Assembly (NCBI GenBank): GCA_019671135.1
Contig: JAHRHY010000028.1
Span: 62,001-126,000 of the forward strand
DNA length: 64,000 nucleotides
Origin: Linnemannia hyalina
Taxonomy: Eukaryota; Mortierellomycota; Mortierellomycetes; Mortierellales; Mortierellaceae
Direction: 5' to 3'
A program made the translations under genes and the position numbers. Position 1 is the first letter of the stretch. Every line of letters begins with the position of its first letter. A model generated the notes under the pieces. The model saw only the letters and a program-made list of their open reading frames with translations, was not told where the DNA came from and ran no database searches. Below are positions 29,405 to 40,551 of the stretch, piece by piece.

Positions 29405-30991
29405 TGTTGTCGTGCCTGTGAGAAAAAATCAAACGACTCTTCGAATTTTGAGTTATGGTCTGGAGCGGTCTTTGAATAAGTAGCTTGGAAACAAGGTCTA
29501 ACCATACTCATGGACTTGGATCATAAGTCCTCACTCACAGGCGGAAGGGCGCGGGCGTTATCGTGGTACCAAACACATTCGATCATCGTTTGGTAGTGAG
29601 AAAAAATAGCTAACGTGCGATGAAAGATACGCGTGATGAATGTTTGTATAGACAACCCGCCATAGGACAGCCTCATGAACTCCGAAACAGGGTTACACAT
29701 AGCGGACGTTGTTTGAATATCCCACTTGGTTGTTTTGTCTGTGCTGAATGTGTGTGTCTTTGTACAACAAAGATTTTTTTTTATCTCTTGGTTTACCCCG
29801 ACGAAAAGAAGAATAGTCATACTCATATTTGTCTATTGTGATCCATTGGGACCATTCACCACAATGCAAATACCAAACCATAGTCGAGATCTTTTATTTA
29901 TTAAAATAGGCGTTCTCTAGTACTCGTCGTTGGTGCTCGTCTACTCGTCCCTTGGTCCGTTTCTTCCCTTTCTTTCCTTGCTCTGAACTCGTTGCATGTG
30001 GTGGGCGGTCACGTTTGCCACCATTGGTTGGTTGGTGATTATGTTTTCTTCCATGACGACTCGAGTGTTGGATGTGTGGGTGGGAGTGGAAGGCCCTGAG
30101 TCGCACGGAGGTCGAGGCGTGAGAGGGTAAGAGAACTGGGATAGTATGGTAGAAGCAAAGGAAGAAAGGAAGGAGGAAAGAGGGTAGGGAGGGAGGAGGG
30201 AGAGAAAGAAAAAATGGAAAAAAAATATGAGAAAAAAACAGAAAGTGGAGAGTACCTGTCCTTTCCTGTCCTTTCTGGTAAGTTGACAGTGCTTTGCCGT
30301 CGTATGATTGATCATTGCTAAAAACGCATTTATCTCATACGTTTGCGTCCAAGGGATCAGTCAAAACGGATCCTGTCAATCAAGCATGTCCCCGTCCTAT
30401 CTATCGGTCGCGTAGAGTAGCCCCATCTGACCTTAGCTGCGATCACCTCATGTGCTCCTCACCACAATGCAGACCCAGACACGATAAAAAAAAATGAGGA
30501 ATCGAGGCAGAGGAGAGGCTCTAGAAATGAATAAAAAAACGCGCTTCGCCCGCCAGACGAGCAAAATGGGCTCACTCGTTATCCACCCCCTTTAATCCTT
30601 TTACAAACACGAATGGGAAATCCAACTCTCACCATCACCAGAATCATATTCCGTACTCTCCTCTCTGACATCCAGTCCTTGTTGGTTGCGAGTGCGCCGA
30701 GCGATTGTATGTCGTCCCTGTTGGCGATGAGCTGGAGGATATGCTGGAGGCATTTAATAGGCAGTTGTGAGAGTGCGTCTATATTTATAGTAAGAGTAAG
30801 TCTATCTGTGCTGATGGTCGTGAGGATGAGTGGGAGTGACGAGAGAGAGAAAAAAAGAGGTGGAAAGTGTGAAAATGGAAAGGAAAGAGGGAAAAGAAAG
30901 AAGCCATGACCTTCGTTTCCCTGAGGAGTGACTGCGCCTGGGGGTTTTTTTTCTTATTGCAGGACATTTGTCGGCAAGGCATTTATTTTCT

Positions 30992-33398
30992 CTATTCTCT
31001 ACTCTTAGGAGGTGCAAGGATAGAGGGGTCCCGGAGAAGAAAATACTCTTTGGATTGGAGGAACAACGTGTAATGGAAAGTAATCTTCATATCCTTCTTG
31101 AATTCCGGGTGAGGGTATAATCCGAGCTCAGCGCCTTCCACGGCAGTCGGCTCTGAAAGCCCAATTTCAATCGTGTCAAAATGCTTTACAAGCTTGAGGT
31201 TGGCCCTGAGAACCTGGATGAGTGATGGTAATGTCAATCCTTCCGAATCGTTCATGGACACATATTTCACTTTGGGAAACACGCCAGTGAGGAGGTGGGT
31301 CAACAGAATATCGTCCACCACCCACCGTCCACGCAGGACCAACCTCGACAGTGACTGAACAACAATATGAGTCGGAATTGAGCGTCCTTGACGATGTTTT
31401 GTCAAAGCACCTTGGCTGACTGTAAATGGCGTGGTACTGGCATTAGTAGTACTGACATCAGTAGTAGCGGCGAAGACGGGTGGGAGAAGAAAATCAGCCT
31501 GAGAGAGGTCTCGAGAATGCTCTCTGTCGGTTGTTTGAATGTCGAGGTACAGCGCCTACAGAGAAGGACATAGAAGAAGCATCCGGAACTGGAACATCAT
31601 CGCAAACTCGCCCGTGAGCCTCAAGTGACACAGCTGTGGTAAGTGCCAGTCCCATGACCAGCGGGGGCGAGCAAGACCGGGGGTTGGGGCTGCTTGGGTC
31701 TCTGTTCCATCGACCTCCTCTAGGCCATAGGATCGCTTTACCTCCTCCATGGGCGGAATGAAAGAGTAGCTTGGACAGAGATCCAAGGACGTGATGGCGG
31801 TCATGGAGTCAAGGGTCCCAGGATGAAAGGCCAAGGCTGACCATCCCAATAGCCTCATGTCCTGAAGGTGGGGAAGATGGGCTGGGAGACATGGATCGAC
31901 ATCCTGCAAGCGGTATTCGTTGGTGGCATCATTTATGTTGACTCGTGCGAGACTGGGACAGTGGGTGAGTAGCGCAGGGTCGATGACTATTCGGCTGTCG
32001 CGTCCATTCAACATAAGGTCTGTCAACAGTGGAAGGTTCACCCATCCTCGTCCAAAGGATATTGTCGTTATAGGACCAGGTTCTCCTGAGACGGATGATG
32101 AGGCGCGTCAGAGTCTGGCTGAATGCAAATGCTAGGTCATCTCCTCCGTCTGTCGATGAGTTGTAACCCAGCACCACGACTTGCTCCAGGGGTGGCAGAG
32201 TTACTTGGCGGATAGCTGATGTGGCGTCGTCATCGTCATCGTCAATGGACCCTTGACCGCCATCTGAACCGCCAAGCGATCCTGATTCAGAGTTGGCTTG
32301 TTTCCTCCTCTCCTGAACTGCCCAAGCGAAGGTTCCCTTGCCCAGCGCCAATGTATTCAGACGCTTCAAGGACCGACATCTTGGAAGGATCTGTAGGCTT
32401 TCGCGAGCGACATGCCGCCACTGTTCGCGCGTCGCACCACAAATGGACTCGACATGTGCAAGGTCAGTTGCCAAAAGGTGCGCCATCAACTGATCCCAAT
32501 TATTGTTAGAGATTGTCTTAGGCTGTTGAATAGGAGGTAAAAGTCGATATATCTGCCGCTGAGCATCGCTGGTAATGATGTTGCCAAGAAAGATCCCAGA
32601 TACACCCTCGGCTCCTTCGACTGTCTTAAGACGACCTCTGAACACTCGTGTGTGCTCCTCGACGAACTGGACGACCGCCTGCATAGCATCATCCCGGCTA
32701 ATGCGATCTGTCGGTCCGTCGGCTGGTGTGTTGTCGTAAATCACGTCCAGAATAAATCGGACGTGGTCCAACCTTGGAAGTCGATCGATCGCATGGCGGT
32801 AGCGAGTAATGTCTGAGAGGGGGATGCTCAGAGACTCTAGCTGTTCCAGGATGGGTGTCGCGAGGGTCTAGACCAGTTCCTTGAAGACGACGTCTTGGTG
32901 ACAGCACCAGAGAAGGAACTCCTTGGCTTGAAAGTCCTCAATGAAGGCCGGCGGCTTGCTATCCAAGCATTTGAGAGTGTAGTCTGTTTCCTTGATGCGA
33001 GATTTGCTGGTCGCCTCTTGCATGCCATTGCGAAACTGGTTTGTTATGATGTCGAGATTGTAAACGTTGTGGATGTAGTCGAATCCAGGTATATCAAGTT
33101 CGGGGCTGGCGATGGCGTCCGATTCGAATTCGAACGACAGGGCAGGATGGAGGTCGGCGACTGGAGTGGAGGCCAGCAAGGTACAGAGGAGAGCCCTGGT
33201 CCGGATACCTCCACAGTTGACACTGCTAACTGCTTTGAGTGGATCGTAATACAGAAAGGGGAGGGTAACAAGGGCCATGTATCGATTAAAGCGGACTAGG
33301 TTGGCTAGGTGGGCGAGGTAGGATCGATTTTTTTGGTCTGCGACGGCGTGCAGGATGCGTTGCAGGCACTCGAGGGGGAGTCGAGAAAGTGGATCCAT
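30992..33398 (-). pseudogene. F-box/LRR-type protein, broken by two stops and a frameshift
   Basis: A coherent ~800-codon reading on the minus strand begins MDPLSRLPLECLQRILH (F-box-like helix) and continues with leucine-rich segments typical of large F-box families in Mortierella-type fungi (FGRGWVNLPLLTDLML, RLVIDP-like and WDWHLPQLCHLRLTGEF blocks). Three lesions interrupt it. There is an in-frame TAG at 32868-32870 and another at 31556-31558, in a CPSL-stop-ALYLDI context. A +1/-2 frameshift lies near 32095-32115. Reading continues in the same frame after each TAG. No intron with a plausible length and GT donor removes either stop. F-box proteins recruit substrates to SCF ubiquitin ligases; this copy probably no longer makes the full protein. 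Assembly error is an alternative for the frameshift. Confidence 0.75.
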
Positions 33399-34369
33399 CG
33401 TGCGAATCAGATGGGGAAGTGGGTGAAGCTGGAGGTTGATTGGTGCTGGGGGAGATTGTTCTGGTGAGGTGGATGGTGACAGGCTGATGAAGAGAGGGAA
33501 GAGATGAAGAAGAGGCGAATGTGGAGGAGAGATGATGCCGATGACAGTGAAAGAGAAGGGGGCATCTTGACAGGAGGAAGAAGAATGATGACTGAGTGTG
33601 TGTGTGAGTTGGGTGGTTGTCCAATGCAGCAGATGAATGACAGAGATTGCTCAGCCTTCACGTCCAAAGTTCGACTGACTGGCTGCTGCCACAACAACAG
33701 AAAATAAAATGTTCCATAAGGTGCGTCAACTGAAAAAAGGACGCGACAAGGTGTGTAAAGGACGCGTCAAGGTGTTCATTGCCCACAACTACCTCTGATC
33801 ATATCCCCTGGCCCCACTCTTTCTCTCCTCTCTTCTTTCTCCCTTCTTCCTCCCTTCTCTCCGTTATGCAGCATTGAAAGGATGCTAGGTGGGTAGGTGC
33901 ACTGACCTCATTGGTCGCCATATGCCTCTCCTTCTCTCTACTCACTTCTTCCGCCAAGGGGCTGCTTGTTCACAAGGAAATAGAAGTGCGAATAGGGGCT
34001 CCTTGCATGCGCGCTTTTCGGTTGCTGTTGTCAGCACTAAGATGCTCATAACCCCCTTCCTTCCCTCATCCATTTCCCCCCTACTGTGGGTGGTTGGTTT
34101 GCCTGTTTTTTGCGATCAAAAGTGTAAAATGGTGCCATCGTCAACGGTCGTCTCCGTTACTTGACCTAGAATAAAAAGCAAGCAAAAAGGATTACTTTGC
34201 CTTTTCTTCTCCTCTCTTCTTCTTCTTCGTTTCCTTCTTCATCCTTTCACCCTTCCTTCCATCCACAACACTTTCTATCACATACACAACACCCGCAAGA
34301 ATCCGTTCTTACACGTACTCACAAACTTGCCGCACGACCAACCTCCCCACTTCAGGAAGCAAGCACCTA
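33399..34369. other. Divergent intergenic region
   Basis: About 1 kb between the F-box pseudogene (-) and the secreted-protein gene (+). Pyrimidine-rich blocks precede the secreted-protein gene. No gene recognised. Confidence 0.55.
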
Positions 34370-34485
34370 GTAAGTCTCATTCTCGCACGCCTACAGCATA
34401 TGAATGTGTCGACCCATCTCCATCTTCATCTCTTCTCTGCGACAAACTAACAGACCAACTCTCTCCCTCGCTCTCTCCCACCTAG
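34370..34485 (+). other. Candidate 5' UTR intron of the secreted-protein gene
   Basis: Donor GTAAGT at 34370 and acceptor CCTAG ending at 34485, only two bases before the ATG at 34488. Not verified by transcripts. Confidence 0.5.
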
Positions 34486-34487
34486 AA

Positions 34488-34997
34488 ATGTTGTTCAAGC
34501 CAACCCTCCTCCTCCTCGCCACCTGCCTCTTCACAACCTCCACCGTGTCCGCGAGCTCCTTTGTGATTACAGAGCAAATCTCAAGGAACGTCAAATGCTT
34601 CCAATCCTACAGCGACATTGGTCTCGTCGAACGCTCCATCTGCTGGCATGACAAGGAATTCTACTCTGATCGCTGGCACGACTGGCCCTGCGAGATCGAC
34701 TGCGACGTCAACGTGCCCGTTCGTATCTACCTCGAGGACTATACCTACCCCGCCTTCCAAGAGTCGCAGGAGTTACAGGGTGGAAGAGGAGAGAAGTATC
34801 CGTTTGCGGGACAGAGGGCGATGGTGAGGGGTGGAAAGGGCGGGGATAGGAGATCGATTTTCAAGATCTATATCCAGCGTCTGGACTCGGAGTGGCAGGT
34901 GGTGACTTATTTGCACAAGGGCACTGGGAAGTGTAAGAATGAGCATGATGAGGAAGGTTGGACTATCTGGGCGTGTGCTGAAATAAAGACCATCTAA
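34488..34997 (+). CDS. Small secreted protein, unknown function
   Basis: Single coding exon of 169 aa. The start at 34488 is chosen because it begins a clean signal peptide (MLFKPTLLLLATCLFTTSTV, cleavage after SAS/ASA near residue 22-23); an in-frame upstream ATG would bury it. The mature part is Trp/Asp-rich with about six Cys (SICWHD, WPCEIDCDV, GKCKNE, WACAE), which suggests disulfides in an extracellular protein. I recognise no domain. Size and Cys content would fit an effector or cell-wall protein, but that is inference. Confidence 0.75.
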   Translation: MLFKPTLLLLATCLFTTSTVSASSFVITEQISRNVKCFQSYSDIGLVERSICWHDKEFYSDRWHDWPCEIDCDVNVPVRIYLEDYTYPAFQESQELQGGRGEKYPFAGQRAMVRGGKGGDRRSIFKIYIQRLDSEWQVVTYLHKGTGKCKNEHDEEGWTIWACAEIKTI

Positions 34998-35468
34998 GCG
35001 GCGATGCGGGTTGTCGCACTTTTTTTTGTGTTTTTTTTGGGTTTGTGCCTGTGGTACTTTTGCTTTTGTATTTTTTTCCAGTTTGCTAAGCACGGAGCAT
35101 GCTTGTTTGTTCGCGCCTTGAAACTAATGGCAAAAATAAAAGATAGATCAAAAAGTTTGCATGAAGGAAAGATCAAGAAAGAACAAGCACCTTCCCACGA
35201 CCATTGCTACTTACACCATGAAGAAAAACACTTTCTTTCCCTTGATTTTTTTTTCTTTTCCAATTGGACATGCAAAAGAAAAAAAGTACCCATGGGTGTG
35301 GACCTACGATGTACGTATCTCTCATACCTCCCACAACCATTCATCTGCACCCCGCATTGATGCGACACCCCCTTTGAAAGAGCATGAACAAATTGGAACA
35401 ATTTTACTTTAATGTATCGGCTTCGAGAGGGTCTGTTCCTGAAGGGTAGAGAAAGAGGAGGACGGAGA

Positions 35469-37433
35469 TTAAGATTTCTTCAAAGGACAGGTGAAAGATG
35501 AGTGACCCTCTCTGCCACAGTAGAAACACAGGTGATTGTCCTTCCGGTACTGCTTCACCTCCTCTGTCAGCTTGCCCCACGCATGGCTCTTGACGTAGGT
35601 TCCGACTGACGGAATCATGGCCTTGGCTTGGGCAGTGGCAGCAGTGTTGGTGGTAGCGATGGAGGAAACGGCGCCAGTGTCAGTGTCTGTAGTAGACAGC
35701 AAGGTGGCGAACCTGGTCGAAGTCAGAGGAGGACTTTTAATCGAATGAGCCATTAAGTTTTGAATGGTTTGGTAGAAGCACTGATTTTGCTGTCGCAATA
35801 GTTCCTGCGCTCGGTCCAGATCCTCGTCGAAGGAAGTCGAATTGTGGTGATTCTGGTCAAATATTTTTGAATGAGGCTGGGTCCGGCGCATAGCATAGGC
35901 TCTGGATGCAGCGACTTGGAGCATGGAAAGGGATGGGATATTGGCTGGATCACCAAGGAGAGTCTTCACCTCGCGCGAGAGTGCCTCGGCAAAGAGATGC
36001 ATGAGAAGAGGCTCCTCCCAACAAACGATGGCGGTCAAGTCTCGGAAGGTGATGATGTAGCTAGACATGGAGCCCGTCTGCCGGAGAGACAACAGCTGAG
36101 CGGTCGCTGTACATATCTCATCGAGCGAGGGCGGCTCTCTAAACTTGACCGCCAGCGTCTTGAGGAATACACGGTAGGATTTCAAGCACTTGCGACTGTC
36201 GGGCACACTCTTGTTCCGGAAGGGTTCAAAATACCGCGATATATGCTCGCCCGTCGAACGGAGAGCATACTTGATACGGTCGGCGTCGGTCTTGAAAACG
36301 GTGGGGTTACGGTCAAAGGTTTGCTGGAGCTGTCGTGCAAATTCGGTGAGGGTGAGGTGGCCGTCTGCGTTGTACTTGACATGGAGGGGCTTTGGTTGAG
36401 CAGGGGTGCGGACTGGCGGCGATGGTGGCAATGGGATTGGTGTCAGAGGTGTTGGATCCTTGGATGTTCGAGTAGGCGACGAGGGTTTCTTGGATGACGA
36501 TGACGATGACGACGACGACGACGATGTCGATCCGGTTGTGTAGTTGGAGATGGGTTGAGGAATTGTTTTTGGAGGTGTCGATTCGGTTGGGTCGTGCTTG
36601 ATAGTAACACTGTCGGGTAATGGTGTGATATCCTTGGGATCGCCCTCAACTGACGGTGGTGGCGAAGATGCTGGTCTAACATCTATGGCATTGTCGGTGG
36701 GAGGCGGAGATGGCAATGATGTGGGTTCCTTGGCGGCAATAGGAGTTGAGGTTAATGGCGAGCTATCCACGTCCATGTCCATGTCCTTGTCCGTGTCGGT
36801 ATCCTTGTCCATTGAGTGTTGTTGGTCGTTGACAGAAAGGTGCTTCTCAGCCGAGGTAGAGGAAGCATCAGCGGAAGTATAGGATGGGAGCTCGCCTGAG
36901 AGAGGAGGAATGCATTCCGCCATATCGAGGCTCATTGAGCAAGTCGGCGATCTCGGGGAATCGTCCTGCATAAGATCGAGAGGGCACACAGACAAGGGTG
37001 GGGCCTTCATGGCGGCTGGGGTGGCGGTTATGGCGTCATTATCGGCTGGTGGAGTAGGGGTCGTATTGTTGTCGCTGTTGTTGTTGCTGTCTTTGTTGTG
37101 GCTGGCAAGGGAGGCGATGAGCTGCTGGAAGCTGTTTTCCTGTGATGCCTGGTATTCGGAAAACTGGTTGAGTAATGACTCCAATGTGACGGAGAACGGA
37201 ACCGTTGACTCATGGGCTGAGGGCTTGATATTGTTGTTGATGTGAGAAGAGTGGGCGTCGGCGGTTGCCTCGGTGGACTTCATTCGGGATCGACGGATTT
37301 GTGCTTGCAGGGCATCATAGGTACGGTTCATATCCCGGTGGATGTTTTCCAGGTACGGATGCATCCTGTACTTCTTGCTGCTGCGGTTGGTGACAGTGGT
37401 GCCGGAGGTGGCGGTTGTTTGGTTGTTCGCCAT
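35469..37433 (-). CDS. Solo Gag-like protein with CCHC zinc knuckle
   Basis: Single-exon intact ORF of 654 aa. The N-terminal ~130 residues are basic and helical, followed by a long Ser/Thr/Pro/Asp-rich segment with a poly-Ser tract. A retrotransposon-Gag (capsid-like) domain follows at about residues 355-520, with the FARQLQQTFDRNP, FRNKSVPDS, MSSYIITFRDL and LFAEALSREVKTLL segments. The last 19 residues form a zinc knuckle, CFYCGREGHSSFTC (Cys636, Cys639, His644, Cys649). No protease, reverse transcriptase or integrase follows: the stop is about 470 bp from the convergent secreted-protein gene. I saw no LTR-like flanks. Family knowledge: Ty3-type Gag assembles capsids on RNA. An intact solo copy could be domesticated or a recent non-autonomous element. 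Confidence 0.8.
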   Translation of the reverse strand: MANNQTTATSGTTVTNRSSKKYRMHPYLENIHRDMNRTYDALQAQIRRSRMKSTEATADAHSSHINNNIKPSAHESTVPFSVTLESLLNQFSEYQASQENSFQQLIASLASHNKDSNNNSDNNTTPTPPADNDAITATPAAMKAPPLSVCPLDLMQDDSPRSPTCSMSLDMAECIPPLSGELPSYTSADASSTSAEKHLSVNDQQHSMDKDTDTDKDMDMDVDSSPLTSTPIAAKEPTSLPSPPPTDNAIDVRPASSPPPSVEGDPKDITPLPDSVTIKHDPTESTPPKTIPQPISNYTTGSTSSSSSSSSSSSKKPSSPTRTSKDPTPLTPIPLPPSPPVRTPAQPKPLHVKYNADGHLTLTEFARQLQQTFDRNPTVFKTDADRIKYALRSTGEHISRYFEPFRNKSVPDSRKCLKSYRVFLKTLAVKFREPPSLDEICTATAQLLSLRQTGSMSSYIITFRDLTAIVCWEEPLLMHLFAEALSREVKTLLGDPANIPSLSMLQVAASRAYAMRRTQPHSKIFDQNHHNSTSFDEDLDRAQELLRQQNQCFYQTIQNLMAHSIKSPPLTSTRFATLLSTTDTDTGAVSSIATTNTAATAQAKAMIPSVGTYVKSHAWGKLTEEVKQYRKDNHLCFYCGREGHSSFTCPLKKS

Positions 37434-37538
37434 GGGTACCGGTAGTGTTGTTAGATCGAGGTGGCTGTAGTAGTTTGTTGTTTGCTGTTGAGGTCGCCTG
37501 TAGCTGGATTGATGAGGAGCGAAGAGACTGCGGTGATT

Positions 37539-37650
37539 GACAAGGAAGAGCAGAACTAGTTGACGACTAGAAAGACAGGGAAAAACAGAAGTAATTGACG
37601 ACTAGATGGACAAGGAAAATAGAACTAGTTGCAGACTAGAAAGGACAGAA
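37539..37650. repeat. 35-bp tandem repeat, three units plus a partial fourth
   Basis: Units begin at 37539, 37574, 37609 and 37644 with exact 35-bp spacing. The shared core is GACARGGAA..AACAGAA..AGTTGACGACTAGA with substitutions. They lie about 105 bp upstream of the Gag-like start codon, in its promoter or leader. Part of the core (AGTTGACGACTAG) could bind a protein. Confidence 0.8.
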
Positions 37651-37804
37651 CACAGGAAGAATGAGTGTCCACTTTCCTTATGATGAGCAATGAATAATGA
37701 AAGAAACCAAAGAGTCCAGAAGAAAATTGAGAGTTGCGGATGGGAGAAGAAAATGGCAAGGACAAGGGAAGGGAAAAGGAAGAGGAGGACAAGAGACGAG
37801 GATA

Positions 37805-37840
37805 ATTGAGAAGGGACGAGGCGGATTGAGAAGGGACGAG
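37805..37840. repeat. Short tandem repeat, 20-bp period
   Basis: ATTGAGAAGGGACGAG occurs at 37805 and 37825. It is also upstream of the Gag-like gene. Confidence 0.7.
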
Positions 37841-38200
37841 CAGGAATGAGGAGTGGGAAATGAATGATGTTTGCAAGCATGAGCGTGTGCGCGTGATTCG
37901 TCAGTCTTTTTCATTCTTTATCGTCTGCACCGAACACATACACAGCCTAGACTTTTATTTCTGCGTATTGAACCTAGGCGAAAAAATACACCATAAGCAT
38001 TACTTGGAACATGTTACTGCGAGCAGGGGAAGAGAATTCACTGCAAACTTGTTCTTGAAAACAAATGTGCCGATAATGTACAAGAGAGGGTTTATTGCGG
38101 GTGTTTTTGAAGGTGTTGTTGATGTTCGCTCTATGCTGAAAGGTCGGATACGAAAAGACATACGCTGCTCGTGTTGGATTCATCGTACTCCAGACAGCTG

Positions 38201-39758
38201 TTATTGATGCCTGTGGATAGGTGCAGAGGTGAGTTCTGTAAACTCTTCATCATCATCATCCTCCTCCTCCAGCCGACTGTCGCGACTATCAGTAGGTTGG
38301 AGTCGCATTGGCCTGTCATGGTGTTCTGTTGAATCATCGTTATCCCTGCTGTCATCGTCCGAGTTGTGTTCCAGTCCGTCGACAAGTCCGTAGAGATCCT
38401 CCTCGTCGTCATCTATCCTGATGGGAAACTTTTCGGGCGTCTTTTGCTTGAGGATATAGTCGATGACCCAGAACTGACAGATGTTCATGCTCAAGGGTAG
38501 GACAAGCATCACAAACAGGATCTGGAGCTTTTCGTTCTGCAATGTCCATCCCAGCACCCACTCTCCGAACGTGAACAAGAATGGCTATTGTATGTCATGA
38601 ATAGAAAGCAATTGATGGTCAGTTTGCTGTGCAAGGATAGAGGAGTGGATCAATTGAGTCCAGACGACTATCCCAGTCCTTGAGGCATGAGAGTGGCAAC
38701 GGTAAAAAATGATAAAGTAAAGGAGTGGAGACCAATTGAAAGATAATATAGCAAGGAGAGATAGAAATGGATCAATGGAAAGTGGTCAAGACAATGGTTG
38801 GTTTGATCACCAATGACAAGATGGACGTACCCAGGTAAGAACGATAACAACGACAATCTTCATGACAACAAGACCAAGGGAAAAGACCAACGTCTGCTTC
38901 CACCAGCGTTCAAACTGAGGTGGGTTCCCGTAGTCTCCTGTCCTGAGTCCCTCCATCCGCATATGCACAACATACTTGTCCGCTGCCTTGAGGAACAGGT
39001 ACAGAACTCCCACTCCAAATGTCGTATCCAGGAAGATGTTCAAAAAGTACCTATTATTATGCATATGAAAGAAAAAGCCATTAGCAAATGCGGATCATAG
39101 TACGGACCATTAGAGTATACAGCTGGGTTGGGTTTGGGTGCTGGAGAACTGGGGAGTGAACTTACCAGATACAAGGATTGTTGTCCTTGCGTTCAGACAG
39201 CCCAAAAATAGTCGCCGCCAAGAGGTTCAGCGAGTGGATGACCACTCCACCCACAATCTGCTTACTCACATCATACAACCTAGTTGATTCATTCGACGGC
39301 CATCAAGGAAAAAGGTTAGGTGTGTGTCACGGTCATCCTGTTTGTGTGTCCTTCCTTCTTTCCTTCTTTCCTTGCATCCCGTTGTCCTTGTGCCTGAACA
39401 CAACAACAATCCAAACGGAAAACTGCTGCCTGACTGTAGAGAGGCCAAAGCGAGGAGTCACCCCACATCCTCGTCCTCTTCCACTTCAATTGGACTCCTT
39501 GCACCTTGTCAACTGCCCTTCTTCCCTACTCTTCCTTCCCTGATAAAAACGAAAAACATACCAGACTTTGAGTGGCCGCATAGGTCTCTCCTTGCTCCGC
39601 TTGAAGATGAGGGTCGAGAAAGCGATGGTGGCGAGGAGGAGCTGGACAAAGATGGCAAAGGAGCTCATCAGTTCGCAAGTACTACCTGTTTGTGGGGGTG
39701 CAGTCGTACTCCCTTCGTCGTCCGGCAGAGCTCTTGATGATAGAGTGAACAAAGCCAT
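38201..39758 (-). CDS. STIMATE/TMEM110-YPL162C family membrane protein
   Basis: Four exons in phase: 39758-39562, 39279-39166, 39050-38831, 38584-38201 (304 aa). About five hydrophobic segments are seen (near 31-53, 72-92, 107-127, 150-173 and 185-210). Family-typical blocks are RPLKVWLYDVSKQIVGG, NPCIWYFLNIFLDTTFGV and the FGEWVLGW / NICQFWVIDYILK regions. The C-terminal tail is very acidic (Asp/Glu-rich). Known members: human STIMATE regulates store-operated calcium entry at ER-plasma membrane contacts, and yeast YPL162C is a vacuolar membrane protein. The precise role in this fungus is not shown. It is divergent from REV1. Confidence 0.85.
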
Positions 39759-40551
39759 TCTGTATGCGTGGTGGTGGTTGTTGTCCTTGTTGGTGTTGTT
39801 CCAGGTGTACCGAGTTTTTCTTCAGACTTGTGTGGTCCAAGTGTAGAGAGAGAGAGAGAGAGAGGGAGAGAGAGGGATGGGTGATCCCTATTTGTGGGTG
39901 GGAGACAATCAAGCCAAGGGCAGAGTTGATCAGAGCAGACAAGACAAGACTGACGAGGCAGAGGGGAGGGGCGGATGTGGGTGTTCGGTGAGGTCGGTGA
40001 GGTTGGTATGGATGGGAAAGAAAAGGAAAAAAAGAAAAACGAAAAAAGAAAAAAGAGAGGGCAAGGGGCAAGGGCAAAGAGTGGAGTGAACCTTGGTTGG
40101 TGGGTTGAATTTGCTTGTGCGTCTTTTGGCTTGCGGTGGGTATGGTTGTGGGTGCAGTTGCAACGTGTGCGAGTGGCAGACTCTCTTGAAAATCGACTCC
40201 AAGTCTCCAACAGAACTCAGAACTCAGCCAACTGACTGCTAAACAGTCTACAGCCCATTCTTATGCATGTCTTCTGTTCTGTGGAAGGACCAGAAGGGTT
40301 GAATCAACTCCACTGATTTTTTTTGGTGGCGCACGGGGTTGAAAGTGCAGACTCGCTTGACCTTTATATTTTTCTTTTCTTTTCTTTCCTTTCCTTTCCT
40401 TTCATTCATTAACCCTTTTGCATTCATTCCTTCTTCTTCAAACTCTTCCCTCCACACAATGCACGTCTCTTTCCTTTCACTCTCCACACGCTCATCGTAA
40501 CAACATCGCACAACTACCTTCTCAACAGACTCGCTCTCACCCGGGCAAGGA
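39759..40551. other. Divergent promoter region of the STIMATE-type gene and REV1
   Basis: About 790 bp between two divergent start codons. It contains a GA tract (39845-39878) near the STIMATE-type gene and TTTCC repeats near REV1 (40375-40402). Confidence 0.5.

Larger units (their letters stand above)
28094..30991. other. Ras upstream region and F-box pseudogene 3' flank
   Basis: About 2.9 kb with CA and TC microsatellites and pyrimidine-rich stretches on the Ras strand near its start codon, likely its 5' UTR and promoter. No conserved ORF recognised. Confidence 0.55.
37434..38200. other. Upstream region of the Gag-like gene
   Basis: About 770 bp between the Gag-like start and the 3' end of the STIMATE-type gene, carrying the 35-bp and 20-bp tandem repeats. 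No gene recognised. Confidence 0.55.

Noticed and set aside
31556..32870. TAG recoding or programmed readthrough in the F-box gene
   Set aside because: TAG is used as the ordinary stop in the PAK, Ras and REV1 genes here, no known readthrough context follows either TAG, and the gene also has a frameshift.
35000..35468. Pol fragment downstream of the Gag-like ORF
   Set aside because: No protease, reverse transcriptase or integrase motif was found in any frame before the neighbouring gene.
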